Positions 31,000 to 40,675 of a DNA stretch of 64,000 bases are shown here, piece after piece. Source of the stretch: Oscillospiraceae bacterium (GTDB taxonomy: Bacteria; Bacillota; Clostridia; Oscillospirales; Ruminococcaceae); assembly GCA_021201235.1 (NCBI GenBank), contig JAJQFI010000024.1, forward strand, positions 1-64,000. The letters run 5' to 3'. A program made the position numbers and the translations under genes. The notes under the pieces were generated by a model. The model had not been told where the DNA came from. It ran no database searches and saw only the letters and a program-made list of their open reading frames with translations. Each line of letters starts with the position of its first letter. Position 1 is the stretch's first letter.

Positions 31000-31411
31000 A
31001 CTTTTTATCGCTGACAGCACTGTCAATGCTGTCCCCAAACACAAAGAACCTGTCGTAAAGAAACTCTAAAACAAAGTTCAGTATCATCGACACGGCGAGA
31101 ACTATGTACTCATTGACTCCAATTTCTTCAAGAGCATTTCCTCCGATGGTCGAAAGGGGAGTGAAAACAAGATAGAAAACCGCTACTTTCACCATTGCTA
31201 TCGGAATACTATTTGCGGAGCGGAAGGTGAATTTTCGGTTGAAGGTGAAGTTCCACAGCACAGATGCCACAAGCGCAGTTAAATAGCAAACCCAGTAATT
31301 CAGCAAAAAGCCCTCGTTCAGAATCGTAAATACGATAATCTGAATTACGCCGGCACTGATTGAGAACAGCACAAATTTCGATGCCCGGATTATTTCTTCT
31401 TTGGTTTTCAT
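30998..31411 (-). CDS. GtrA-family membrane protein
   Basis: 137 aa, 4 TM; FSISAGVIQIIVFTIL, VASVLWNFTFNRKFTF. Confidence 0.85.
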   Translation of the reverse strand: MKTKEEIIRASKFVLFSISAGVIQIIVFTILNEGFLLNYWVCYLTALVASVLWNFTFNRKFTFRSANSIPIAMVKVAVFYLVFTPLSTIGGNALEEIGVNEYIVLAVSMILNFVLEFLYDRFFVFGDSIDSAVSDKK

Positions 31412-31634
31412 AAATTCTCGCCTCGCTCAGAATATCGTCACTTTTGATTCAAGTGTAGCATCTAATCAGTATTTTGTCAAGCATCATTATCGGTATCTGA
31501 AGAATCGCTTTCACCATTTTTAAAAAACTGTTTACCGTTTTCGCCTTGACAAAAAGTCATCCATCCTGTATTATTACTGTATTATGAATCGTAATTCCGG
31601 AAGGTGATTGAAGCGTTTTGAAAGGGCGAAGTAA

Positions 31635-33182
31635 ATGAACCCTAAAATAAGAGAAAAAACGATGGAGGCGTTTTCTTCCGTCTTACCTATAACAATAATC
31701 GTGCTCGTTCTGAGCATAGTTCTGGCTCCCGTAGAGCTTGGAACATTCGTAATGTTCCTGGCGGGTGCGGTCATGCTTATTGTCGGCATGGGCTTCTTCC
31801 AGCTCGGTGCCGAAATGGCAATGACACCACTTGGCGAGGGCATAGGCGTAATGATTTCAAAGTCGAGTAAAACTGTCATCGCATTGGTGACGAGCTTTGT
31901 CATGGGCACAATCATAACGCTTGCCGAGCCTGATTTGCAGGTCCTGGCGAATCAGGTTCCCTCAATTCCGAATCGGGTTCTCATATGGGCAGTCGCTGTC
32001 GGAATGGGAGGGCTTTTCTCGGTCGCTGTTGTGAGAATCGGCAAGCGAATCAAGCTTTCAAATCTCTTGTTAATTCTCTATGCAATAGTCATAGTGCTTT
32101 CATTCTTTGTACCATCTGAATTTTTGGCAGTCTCATTTGATGCCGGAGGTGTTACAACCGGTCCCATAACTGTCCCGTTCATAATGGCGATGGGTGTCGG
32201 CATGGCTTCCGTCAGAAGCGATAAAAATGCCTCCGACGACAGCTTCGGCCTTGTGGCTATATCAAGCATAGGACCGATAATTGCCGTTCTTATCTTGGGA
32301 ATCTTTTATAAGCCTACCGGCGCGGAATATGCGTCAACTGAGCTTTCAACGGCAGTCACAACTCAGGACGCCGCAAAGGAGTTTCTGTTTGCGATTCCAG
32401 AGTATATAGAGGAAGTTCTGATATCTATACTGCCGATACTCGGTATGTTCGTAATCTTCCAGCTTATCAGCCACCGTTATCGTAAAAGACAGATTAAGAG
32501 GATTCTCGTCGGATTTGTCTATACTTTCATAGGCTTGGTGCTCTTCCTTACAGGCGTCAACGTCGGCTTCTCGCAGATAGGCACGGTTATCGGGCGAGAT
32601 CTCGCCTCATCGAGCATGAAATGGCTTCTCGTACCTGTCGGAATGCTTATAGGATACTACATAGTAAAAGCAGAGCCTGCAATACAGATTCTTAACAAAC
32701 AGGTTTCGGATGTCACAAACGGCGTTGTTTCAGCAAAGCAAATGAACACCTGCATGTCAATCGGCGTATCTGTTTCGGTTGGACTCTCAATGCTAAGAGT
32801 AATCTTGGGCATACCGATTCAGTATGTCCTGATACCCGGTTATCTCATAGCGATCATTCTTTCGAGGTTTGTGCCTGATATATTTGTGGGTATAGCCTTT
32901 GACTCAGGCGGCGTTGCCAGCGGACCTATGACGAGTACATTTCTTCTTCCGCTCAGTATAGGAGCATGTGAAGCCCTCGGCGGAAACATAATGACAGATG
33001 CCTTCGGTGTGGTAGCTCTCGTCGCTCTTACACCGCTTATAGCCGTTCAGCTTATGGGGCTTTCGTATAAGCTGAAGCAGAAAAAGGCGGAAAAGTCAGC
33101 TGTTGCAATTACAGAGCCGGATGTCATTGAAGATTTTGATGAGATTATAGATTTTGAGGAGGTAGGAAAGGATGGAGAATGA
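31635..33182 (+). CDS. DUF1538 family integral membrane protein (putative PII-linked transporter)
   Basis: Two internally repeated halves with FDAGGVTTGPITVPFIMAMGVGM and FDSGGVASGPMTSTFLLPLSIGAC; promoter TTGACA-N17-TATTAT upstream. Confidence 0.85.
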   Translation: MNPKIREKTMEAFSSVLPITIIVLVLSIVLAPVELGTFVMFLAGAVMLIVGMGFFQLGAEMAMTPLGEGIGVMISKSSKTVIALVTSFVMGTIITLAEPDLQVLANQVPSIPNRVLIWAVAVGMGGLFSVAVVRIGKRIKLSNLLLILYAIVIVLSFFVPSEFLAVSFDAGGVTTGPITVPFIMAMGVGMASVRSDKNASDDSFGLVAISSIGPIIAVLILGIFYKPTGAEYASTELSTAVTTQDAAKEFLFAIPEYIEEVLISILPILGMFVIFQLISHRYRKRQIKRILVGFVYTFIGLVLFLTGVNVGFSQIGTVIGRDLASSSMKWLLVPVGMLIGYYIVKAEPAIQILNKQVSDVTNGVVSAKQMNTCMSIGVSVSVGLSMLRVILGIPIQYVLIPGYLIAIILSRFVPDIFVGIAFDSGGVASGPMTSTFLLPLSIGACEALGGNIMTDAFGVVALVALTPLIAVQLMGLSYKLKQKKAEKSAVAITEPDVIEDFDEIIDFEEVGKDGE

Positions 33183-33876
33183 CCGTCTGGCTTTCAGAAT
33201 GCTGTTTATGATATCAAACCCGAAGCTTGCTGACAAGGCGAATTCATTGTTCAGGCAGAGCGGAATTCCTCTTTATTACCGCTTCCACGGCAAGGGAACC
33301 GCTTCAAGCGAGATTAAGGAAATATTAGGTCTCGGAAACATCGACAGGATGGTTTTAATCAGTATTCTCCCGAAGCCGATGTCCGACAAGATGCTTCAAA
33401 AGCTGAATAAAGAGCTGATTCTCAACTCTCCCAACAGCGGTATCGCATTCAGCACCGTTTTGTCGGGAGGTAGCGGAGTGCTCCTCAATCGTCTAAAAAA
33501 GCTGAATTCACAATATGCCGATGACGCGGAAAAGCTTATAGGCAAAGAAAGGAATGTATACGAAATGCCCGAGCCAAGACACGCACTTATAATGGCAATA
33601 GTAAATCAAGGCTACTCGGAGGATGTAATGGATGCCGCAAGGGATGCCGGTGCCACCGGCGGAACTGTCTTGCATGCAAGGGAAGCCGTCAACGAAGATA
33701 CCTACGAATTCTGGGGAGTTCCGGTTCAGCCAGAGCGCGATATTATCATGATAATATCGTCGCAAGAGGACAAGCTTTCCATAATGAAGGCGATAGGCGA
33801 GAGCTGTGGATTAAATTCTCCGGCAAAAGGACTTGTTGTTTCGATGCCCGTTGATAACGTTGCCGGAATTGCCTGA
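33172..33876 (+). CDS. Tandem PII-like (GlnB-type) regulator
   Basis: Two PII-like halves (RMLFMISNPKLADKANSLFRQSG... and RHALIMAIVNQGYSEDVMDAARDAGATGGTVLHARE...); ATG overlaps the DUF1538 stop. Confidence 0.78.
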   Translation: MENDRLAFRMLFMISNPKLADKANSLFRQSGIPLYYRFHGKGTASSEIKEILGLGNIDRMVLISILPKPMSDKMLQKLNKELILNSPNSGIAFSTVLSGGSGVLLNRLKKLNSQYADDAEKLIGKERNVYEMPEPRHALIMAIVNQGYSEDVMDAARDAGATGGTVLHAREAVNEDTYEFWGVPVQPERDIIMIISSQEDKLSIMKAIGESCGLNSPAKGLVVSMPVDNVAGIA

Positions 33877-33886
33877 TAATTATCAT

Positions 33887-33917
33887 AAGTGAGGCAGTAT
33901 TTCTGCCTCGCTTTTTT
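33887..33917 (+). terminator. Rho-independent terminator
   Basis: aagtgaggcagtatttctgcctcgctttttt. Confidence 0.8.
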
Positions 33918-34011
33918 ATGCTACAATTCTTGACAAGAGCCACGCTATGCGCTATAATGTCTAAAGTCTATTTTTTTGATAGGTTTTTCGTTTTATAAAG
34001 GAGAAATTGCT

Positions 34012-34590
34012 ATGAGCGAGAAATTGAATTACACAAGAGCCGAGGCTTGGAAGCTTCTGAACGAGTTTAATAAAGAGCCTTTCCACATCCGTCACACTGT
34101 AACCGTTGAAGGCGTTATGAGATACTTTGCCGAAGCTTTAGGATACGGTGACGAAGCAGATCTTTGGGGAATAGTTGGACTCCTGCACGACCTCGATTTT
34201 GAAATGTACCCCGACCAGCACTGCATCAAGAGTCAGGAAATAATGCGGGAACGTGGTTTGGATGAAAGAATCATTCACGGCACAGCCAGCCACGGCTATG
34301 GGCTGACGGTTGATATAAAGCCCGAGCATGAGATGGAGAAGGTGCTCTATGCAACCGATGAGCTCACCGGTTTAATCGGGGCAGTCGCCATAATGAGACC
34401 GTCGAAGAGCGTTCAGGACCTTGAGCTCAAATCCGTCAAGAAGAAGTTCAAAACTCTTAACTTTGCCGCCGGATGCTCCCGTGAAGTCATTCAGAACGGC
34501 GCAGATATGCTCGGTTGGACACTTGATGAGCTTATAGAAAAAACTATTCTGGCGATGAGAAGCTGTGAAAGTGAATATGAGAAATACTGA
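34012..34590 (+). CDS. HD-domain protein (putative phosphohydrolase)
   Basis: IRHTVTVEGVM ... GIVGLLHDLDFE ... HGTASHGYG; SD AAAGGAG before ATG 34012. Confidence 0.85.
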   Translation: MSEKLNYTRAEAWKLLNEFNKEPFHIRHTVTVEGVMRYFAEALGYGDEADLWGIVGLLHDLDFEMYPDQHCIKSQEIMRERGLDERIIHGTASHGYGLTVDIKPEHEMEKVLYATDELTGLIGAVAIMRPSKSVQDLELKSVKKKFKTLNFAAGCSREVIQNGADMLGWTLDELIEKTILAMRSCESEYEKY

Positions 34591-35707
34591 TATTATTTTT
34601 CGGAGTGTAGAGCCTATTATGGAGCTTGACAAAAACGGAGTTTTAGTAGCCATGAGCGGCGGAGTTGACAGCTCTGTCGCGGCGTTTCTTATGAAAGAGC
34701 AAGGCTACAACTGCCTTGGCACTACAATGCGCCTTTATGATAGTAATTTTTCAACCTCAACCGTTCTTCACACCTGCTGTACTGAAAAAGATGTTGAAGA
34801 TGCAGCCGACTGCGCTCAAAGGCTTGGCATTCCCTTTGAAGTAGCAAACTTCACAGCCGATTTCAAAGAGAAGATCATAGATAAGTTTATCAGAACTTAC
34901 GAAAACGGCGGAACCCCGAACCCCTGCATTGACTGCAACCGTTATATGAAGTTCGGCAAGCTTATAGAGCATGCCAGAAGGAGGGGACTTTTCTATATCT
35001 GCACCGGTCACTACGCCCGAATCGAAGAAAGTGACGGCAGATTCCTTCTGAAAAAAGCTGTTGACCGGACGAAAGACCAAAGCTACGTCTTATATTCTTT
35101 CACGCAGAATCAGCTTGAGCATATAAAATTCCCGCTTGGCGAGATGACAAAAGCCGAAGTCAGAGCTTTGGCAGAACGTGAAGGCTTCCTGAACGCTCAT
35201 AAGCATGACAGTCAGGATATCTGCTTTGTACCGGACGGAGATTACGAGGCTTTTATGGAGAAGTACACCGGCAAGAGCTACCCCGAAGGTGATTTCAAGT
35301 TTTCTGACGGAAAAGTTGCTGGTAAGCACCACGGCGCGGTTGGTTACACGATAGGTCAGAGAAGGGGCTTGGGCATCTCATATAGCGAGCCGGTATATGT
35401 TTATGACAAAGATATGGATAACAATATCGTTTATGTCGGAACTGAGAGCACGCTCTACAGCACCGGTTTGATTGCTGATGACGTAAACTGGATTTTATTT
35501 GATAACCTTACAGACAGTATGAGAGTCACATCAAAGACGAGATACCGTCAGAATGAATTTCCGGCAACGGCTAAGCCGCTTGATAACGGCGGATTCAAGC
35601 TTATATTTGATGAGCCTCAGAGAGCCGTCACAAAAGGACAAGCAGTAGTACTTTACCAAGGCGATACTGTTGTTGGCGGAGGAACAATTGTAGAGGCAAT
35701 TAAATGA
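34577..35707 (+). CDS. mnmA: tRNA-specific 2-thiouridylase MnmA
   Basis: VAMSGGVDSSVAAFLM; TPNPCIDCNRYMKFG; TGHYAR; DICFVPDGDY; exact start uncertain (34565 or 34577). Confidence 0.94.
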   Translation: MRNTDIIFRSVEPIMELDKNGVLVAMSGGVDSSVAAFLMKEQGYNCLGTTMRLYDSNFSTSTVLHTCCTEKDVEDAADCAQRLGIPFEVANFTADFKEKIIDKFIRTYENGGTPNPCIDCNRYMKFGKLIEHARRRGLFYICTGHYARIEESDGRFLLKKAVDRTKDQSYVLYSFTQNQLEHIKFPLGEMTKAEVRALAEREGFLNAHKHDSQDICFVPDGDYEAFMEKYTGKSYPEGDFKFSDGKVAGKHHGAVGYTIGQRRGLGISYSEPVYVYDKDMDNNIVYVGTESTLYSTGLIADDVNWILFDNLTDSMRVTSKTRYRQNEFPATAKPLDNGGFKLIFDEPQRAVTKGQAVVLYQGDTVVGGGTIVEAIK

Positions 35708-36822
35708 TATATCTCGATTACGCAGCAAATTATCCCACTGACAAAGAGGTCTTAAAAGTCTTCTGCGAAACGGAACATTTATTTATTGCAAATCCAAATT
35801 CAAATCATATAGGCGGATTGAATGCAAGGGCTAAAATGCATGAAGTTACCGAAAGTATAGCTTCAATGCTTGGTGTTGATAGTGAAGAGATAATCTATAC
35901 TTCCGGTGCGAGCGAATCAAACAATACTGCTATAAAAGGAATCGCGCGTTCCATGCGTCATAACGGCAAACATATCATTTCTACACCATTAGAGCATCCT
36001 TCTGTCTCTATGAGCCTTGCTACGCTCAAGGAGCAGGGATGGGAAATCGACTATGTAAGAATCGGCAGAGATGGCAAAGTCGATCTTGATGATCTGAAAG
36101 AACTGATTCGAAATGATACAACGTTACTTTGCGCAACCGCCGTTGATAGCGAGCTTGGAACTATTCAGCCTATTTCTGAAATCTCTGAAGTCGTAAAATC
36201 ATATCCTAATTGTCGCCTGCATGTAGACGCTACTCAAGCAATTGGCAAGATAAAATTCTCGTTTGATGGGATAGATACTGCCGCAATAGCGCCACACAAA
36301 TTTGGCGGACTTAACGGCAGTGGACTGTTGATAAAAAAGCGCAATGTTGACATGGAACCACTAATTCATGGTGGAGCAGGAACAACTCTCTATAGGAGCG
36401 GAACTCCCGCTTTATCCTTGGCTGTTTCTACGGAAAAAGCTTTAGCAATAGCTCTTGACGATTTTGATAAGCGCTTAGAAACAGTCACGAAACTTAATCT
36501 CAGACTCAGAGAAGAACTTTCAAAGTACCCAAACGTGAGGTTTAACAGCCCTGATGATGCAGTTCCGCATATACTCAACTTAAGTGTAAACGGGATTATG
36601 GGTACAACTTTTCAGAAGGCTTTATCTGAAAAAGACATCTGTGTATCTGTTAAATCTGCTTGTTCGTCTGATGGTACACCTTCGAAAGCGGTTTTAGCTG
36701 TAAGTGGCGATAGAAAAAATGCATTATCATCATGGAGAATAAGTCTTGGACATTTGACCACAGATGATGAAATCGATAAGTTTCTCAATGCATTTGATGA
36801 AATTCAATTGGAGATGAAATAA
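35704..36822 (+). CDS. Cysteine desulfurase (NifS/IscS family)
   Basis: IYLDYAANYP; HVDATQAIGK; PLP Lys in APHKFGG; catalytic Cys in SVKSACSSDG. Confidence 0.92.
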   Translation: MIYLDYAANYPTDKEVLKVFCETEHLFIANPNSNHIGGLNARAKMHEVTESIASMLGVDSEEIIYTSGASESNNTAIKGIARSMRHNGKHIISTPLEHPSVSMSLATLKEQGWEIDYVRIGRDGKVDLDDLKELIRNDTTLLCATAVDSELGTIQPISEISEVVKSYPNCRLHVDATQAIGKIKFSFDGIDTAAIAPHKFGGLNGSGLLIKKRNVDMEPLIHGGAGTTLYRSGTPALSLAVSTEKALAIALDDFDKRLETVTKLNLRLREELSKYPNVRFNSPDDAVPHILNLSVNGIMGTTFQKALSEKDICVSVKSACSSDGTPSKAVLAVSGDRKNALSSWRISLGHLTTDDEIDKFLNAFDEIQLEMK

Positions 36823-37679
36823 TGGCAAAAGAGCTTTTACCATATCAGCAAATAGAACGAAGCATACAAACCAAGTTTTCAAGAAACATCTGGAGCCCAT
36901 TCATGACTGCTGTGCGGGATTATAAACTGATTGAGCCGGGCGATACAATAGCTGCCTGTATGTCCGGTGGCAAAGATTCTATGCTTATGGCCAAGCTTCT
37001 GCAAATCCTCCAACGTCACAGCGAAGTTCCATTTGAACTTATTTTTCTCGTGATGGATCCCGGCTATAATGAGCTGAACCGCCGTAAAATTGAACAAAAT
37101 GCAGAGCTTCTAGGGATTCCCATAACCATTTTTGATACGAACATTTTCCAAGTTGCAAATAACACTTATCGTAACCCTTGCTACCTCTGTGCAAGAATGA
37201 GAAGGGGACACCTATATAACAAAGCAAAAGAGCTCGGTTGCAATAAAATCGCCCTTGGTCATCACTTTAACGACGTTGTTGAAACTACTGTCATGAGCAT
37301 GTTTTACAGCTCTCAGCTTCAGGCAATGCCCCCAAAAGTACACTCCAAGAACTTCGAGGGAATGCAGCTCATAAGACCACTGTATTGTGTTCATGAGGAG
37401 GATATTATTGCTTGGAAGCAGTATAATGACCTTGAGTTTATTCAGTGTGCCTGTCGGTTTACTGAAAACTGTTCTTCGTGCGACAATGGCTCCAAAAGGC
37501 AAGAAGTAAAGGCTCTTCTCAGACGTCTTCAGAAGGATAATCCTCGTATCTGCAAGAGCATTTTCAACAGCATACATAATGTCTGCCTCGACACAATGGT
37601 TGGATACAAAACGAAAGGCAAGCATTACGATTTCAACGAGATGTATAAAAACCTGTCTGATAAACCTGTTAACACCTGA
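36822..37679 (+). CDS. TtcA/TilS-family PP-loop protein (tRNA 2-thiocytidine biosynthesis-like)
   Basis: PP-loop CMSGGKDSMLMAK; NPCYLCARMRRGHLY; LGHHFNDVVETTVMSMFY. Confidence 0.88.
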   Translation: MAKELLPYQQIERSIQTKFSRNIWSPFMTAVRDYKLIEPGDTIAACMSGGKDSMLMAKLLQILQRHSEVPFELIFLVMDPGYNELNRRKIEQNAELLGIPITIFDTNIFQVANNTYRNPCYLCARMRRGHLYNKAKELGCNKIALGHHFNDVVETTVMSMFYSSQLQAMPPKVHSKNFEGMQLIRPLYCVHEEDIIAWKQYNDLEFIQCACRFTENCSSCDNGSKRQEVKALLRRLQKDNPRICKSIFNSIHNVCLDTMVGYKTKGKHYDFNEMYKNLSDKPVNT

Positions 37680-37690
37680 TATAACGAATA

Positions 37691-37715
37691 ACCCTGCTGA
37701 TAGCGGGGCTTTTTC
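37691..37715 (+). terminator. Rho-independent terminator
   Basis: accctgctgatagcggggcttttt. Confidence 0.7.
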
Positions 37716-37828
37716 GTGAGAAAAATGATTAAGAAGCGGTTACAATCTGCGATTTAAGGTTGACGACCGGCAAAATAAAAGTTATAATACACAGTAAGAG
37801 ATTGTGAAAATACAAAGGAGAAAACAGA

Positions 37829-39601
37829 ATGTCAAAGAAAAACGGAACATCAAAATCTATAGCAGGGACTATAGTGATAATAGTTATCATACTCGTAGTG
37901 CTCATCGTGGCTGTTTTGTGGATTCTTGACCTCAGCGGAAGTGATTCAGAGGGAATTCTTAATTCCGGAGATGTATCATCCGCTGACGGGGAAACCGACG
38001 GCACCGGTACTTACAAAGAGCTATTGAACGAAAATGCCCTTACGGACGCCACTCAGGCAGTTCAGACTACAGACGAAAGCGGAGACACGGTTATCACCCT
38101 CTTAGACTCTTCTGTCAGCATTTCGGGTGACGATTCTGGGGTTACGCTTGAAGACAAGGATATAATCATCACCCATGAAGGTACTTATGAATTCACGGGA
38201 ACTCTTGACGACGGAAGAATAATCATTAATGCCGTCAATCAGAATGTAGTTCTTATCCTGAACGGTGCAAATATCACATGCTCCAACGGCTCGGCGATTT
38301 ATGTCTACCAAGCCGGAACATGCACAATTCTCCTGAATGGCAACACCGAGAATACTATCTCTGATGGCTCAAGCTATGACTTCTCGCTTTCGTTCTGCGA
38401 TGAAGCTTCCGAAGAACCGAATGCCGCAATATTTGCCAAAGATGATTTAATCATAAGAGGCACCGGCTCACTTATCGTAAACGGCAACTATGCCGCCGGA
38501 ATCATTGGCAAAGATACGCTTAAGATAATCAATACAAACGTGACAGTAAACGCTGTCGGCAACGGTATAAACGGTAAGGACAGCCTGACGATTCAGAATT
38601 CCACCGTTAATGTTACAGCCGGAAAGGACGCACTCCGCTCCACTAATGACACCGACGAAACTCTTGGATATGCAACTTTCACCGATTCAAATATCACTCT
38701 GACAGCCGGAAACGACGGCGTTCAGACCGAAACCGGGATAACAGTTTCAAACTGCTCAATCAGCATTGTCACAGCGGGTGGCGCATACGAAACCACGGAA
38801 GACAGTGCAAAGGGTCTTAAGTGTGTTCAAGGGTCTGTCACTATCGACAGCGGTAGCATTGTTATAGACAGCGCAGACGATTCGATTCATGCGGCTGGGG
38901 ACATTGCAATAAACGGCGGAGTATTGAATCTCTCGTCGGGAGACGATGCCGCCCACAGTGACAGCTCGGTAACGGTAACCGGCGGAACAACTGTAATCTC
39001 CACATCAAGCGAAGGTTTGGAGGGCGAGTGCGTCCTCGTCAGCGACGGTATAGTTTACATAAATGCCAAGTCAAATGCTATCAACGCTTCAAACGAGGAC
39101 GCAACGGACGGAAATGTCAATATCACAGGCGGATATGTTTACATCAGCTCAAATGACGATACTATTGACTCCAAGGGCAATATCACAATCAGCGGTGGCA
39201 CGATTATAGTAAACGGCAATTCCGACGGCGGTCTCAAGTATGAGAATGACTTCACCGTCGATGGCGGAACTGTCCTTATGCTTGGCTACGCTTCAACTGC
39301 GAAGAATCCGAGCTCTGCTTCTCAGAACACTATTTCAGTCTCGTTTGCAAGTGCAGTTTCCACAGGCTCTTATATCAGAATCTCCTGCGGAAGCGAAGAA
39401 TTCGTCTTCAAAACCACTAAGCCGGTTGAGAACGTTCTGTTCTCATCCACAATGCTCGTAACAGGTGAGACAGTCACTATAAGCTATGGCGGAACCTATA
39501 AGAACGGCGAAAGCATCGACAATATATGCACCGGCGGCACCTATTCCGGCGGAAGCGATCTGACTCTCACCGTATCGGACGGCTTGACAATTTACGGTTA
39601 A
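37829..39601 (+). CDS. DUF4353-like carbohydrate-binding domain protein with beta-helix repeats; N-terminal membrane anchor
   Basis: TM near N-terminus (IAGTIVIIVIILVVLIVAVLWILDL); repeated (GD/GN)DGxx..Gxxxxx..GxxxI units. Confidence 0.78.
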   Translation: MSKKNGTSKSIAGTIVIIVIILVVLIVAVLWILDLSGSDSEGILNSGDVSSADGETDGTGTYKELLNENALTDATQAVQTTDESGDTVITLLDSSVSISGDDSGVTLEDKDIIITHEGTYEFTGTLDDGRIIINAVNQNVVLILNGANITCSNGSAIYVYQAGTCTILLNGNTENTISDGSSYDFSLSFCDEASEEPNAAIFAKDDLIIRGTGSLIVNGNYAAGIIGKDTLKIINTNVTVNAVGNGINGKDSLTIQNSTVNVTAGKDALRSTNDTDETLGYATFTDSNITLTAGNDGVQTETGITVSNCSISIVTAGGAYETTEDSAKGLKCVQGSVTIDSGSIVIDSADDSIHAAGDIAINGGVLNLSSGDDAAHSDSSVTVTGGTTVISTSSEGLEGECVLVSDGIVYINAKSNAINASNEDATDGNVNITGGYVYISSNDDTIDSKGNITISGGTIIVNGNSDGGLKYENDFTVDGGTVLMLGYASTAKNPSSASQNTISVSFASAVSTGSYIRISCGSEEFVFKTTKPVENVLFSSTMLVTGETVTISYGGTYKNGESIDNICTGGTYSGGSDLTLTVSDGLTIYG

Positions 39602-39631
39602 TATCAAATAATCATATATGGAGGAATCATC

Positions 39632-40654
39632 ATGACAGAATCAAGCGAAGCAACTAGCGTTGCTAAGAAAGTAATATTCAGTGGGATACAGCCTACAGGC
39701 GTATTTACTCTCGGAAATTATCTCGGTGCAATCAAGAACTGGGGACCACTTCAGGACGAGTACGATTGCATTTATTCGATTGTAGACGAGCATGCACTGA
39801 CAGTCAAGCGTGACCCTGCAACCTTCAGGAAGCAGACGATAGAGTGCTATGCGCTTCTCTTAGCATGCGGACTTGACCCCGAAAAGTCAATAGTTTTCAT
39901 CCAGAGTCACAATCCCAATCATGCACAGCTCAGTTGGATTCTTTCCTGTTACACTCAGTTCGGCGAGCTCACCCGCATGACCCAGTTCAAGGACAAATCA
40001 CAGAAGCATCCCGACGACGTCAACGCCGGTCTTTTCACTTATCCCGTGCTCATGGCGGCTGATATTCTCGTCTATAATGCTGATTTGGTTCCGATTGGCG
40101 AGGACCAGAAACAACATCTCGAGCTCGCAAGAAACATCGCTGTAAGGTTCAATCAGCGTTATGGCGACATGTTCGCAGTTCCGGAAGCTTATATTCCGAA
40201 AACAGGTGCCAGAATCAAGAGCCTTCAGGACCCGACTAAGAAGATGTCTAAGTCAGATGATAATCCCAATGCCTGCATATTGATCTTAGACGATAAGGAC
40301 ACAATTATCCGCAAGTTCAAGCGCGCAGTTACCGACAGCGACACTGAAGTCAGATACGCTGAAGGCAAGGACGGCATCAACAATCTGATGACCATCTACT
40401 CCTGTGTAACGGGCAAGAATATGGATGAAATCGAGAGCGAATTCTCCGGCAAGGGCTACGGCGATTTCAAGCTCGCGGTAGGCGAAGCGGTTGCTGACAG
40501 CCTCGAGCCTGTAAGAACCGAATATGCGAAACTTATTGCCGATAAGGCTTATCTCAAGCAGTGCTATACCGACGGCGCACAGCGCGCTTTCAGACTTTCA
40601 AACAAGATTCTCACCAAGGCTTCCCGCAAGGTCGGTTTCGTTGATTACAGATAA
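39632..40654 (+). CDS. trpS: Tryptophanyl-tRNA synthetase
   Basis: VIFSGIQPTGVFTLGNYLGAIKNW; VPIGEDQKQHLELARNIA; KKMSKSD. Confidence 0.95.
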   Translation: MTESSEATSVAKKVIFSGIQPTGVFTLGNYLGAIKNWGPLQDEYDCIYSIVDEHALTVKRDPATFRKQTIECYALLLACGLDPEKSIVFIQSHNPNHAQLSWILSCYTQFGELTRMTQFKDKSQKHPDDVNAGLFTYPVLMAADILVYNADLVPIGEDQKQHLELARNIAVRFNQRYGDMFAVPEAYIPKTGARIKSLQDPTKKMSKSDDNPNACILILDDKDTIIRKFKRAVTDSDTEVRYAEGKDGINNLMTIYSCVTGKNMDEIESEFSGKGYGDFKLAVGEAVADSLEPVRTEYAKLIADKAYLKQCYTDGAQRAFRLSNKILTKASRKVGFVDYR

Positions 40655-40675
40655 CAAAGGCAGGTAACAGATACA

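Noticed and set aside
39602-39631. T-box leader upstream of trpS
   Set aside because: Intergenic space is only 30 nt; no room for a T-box.
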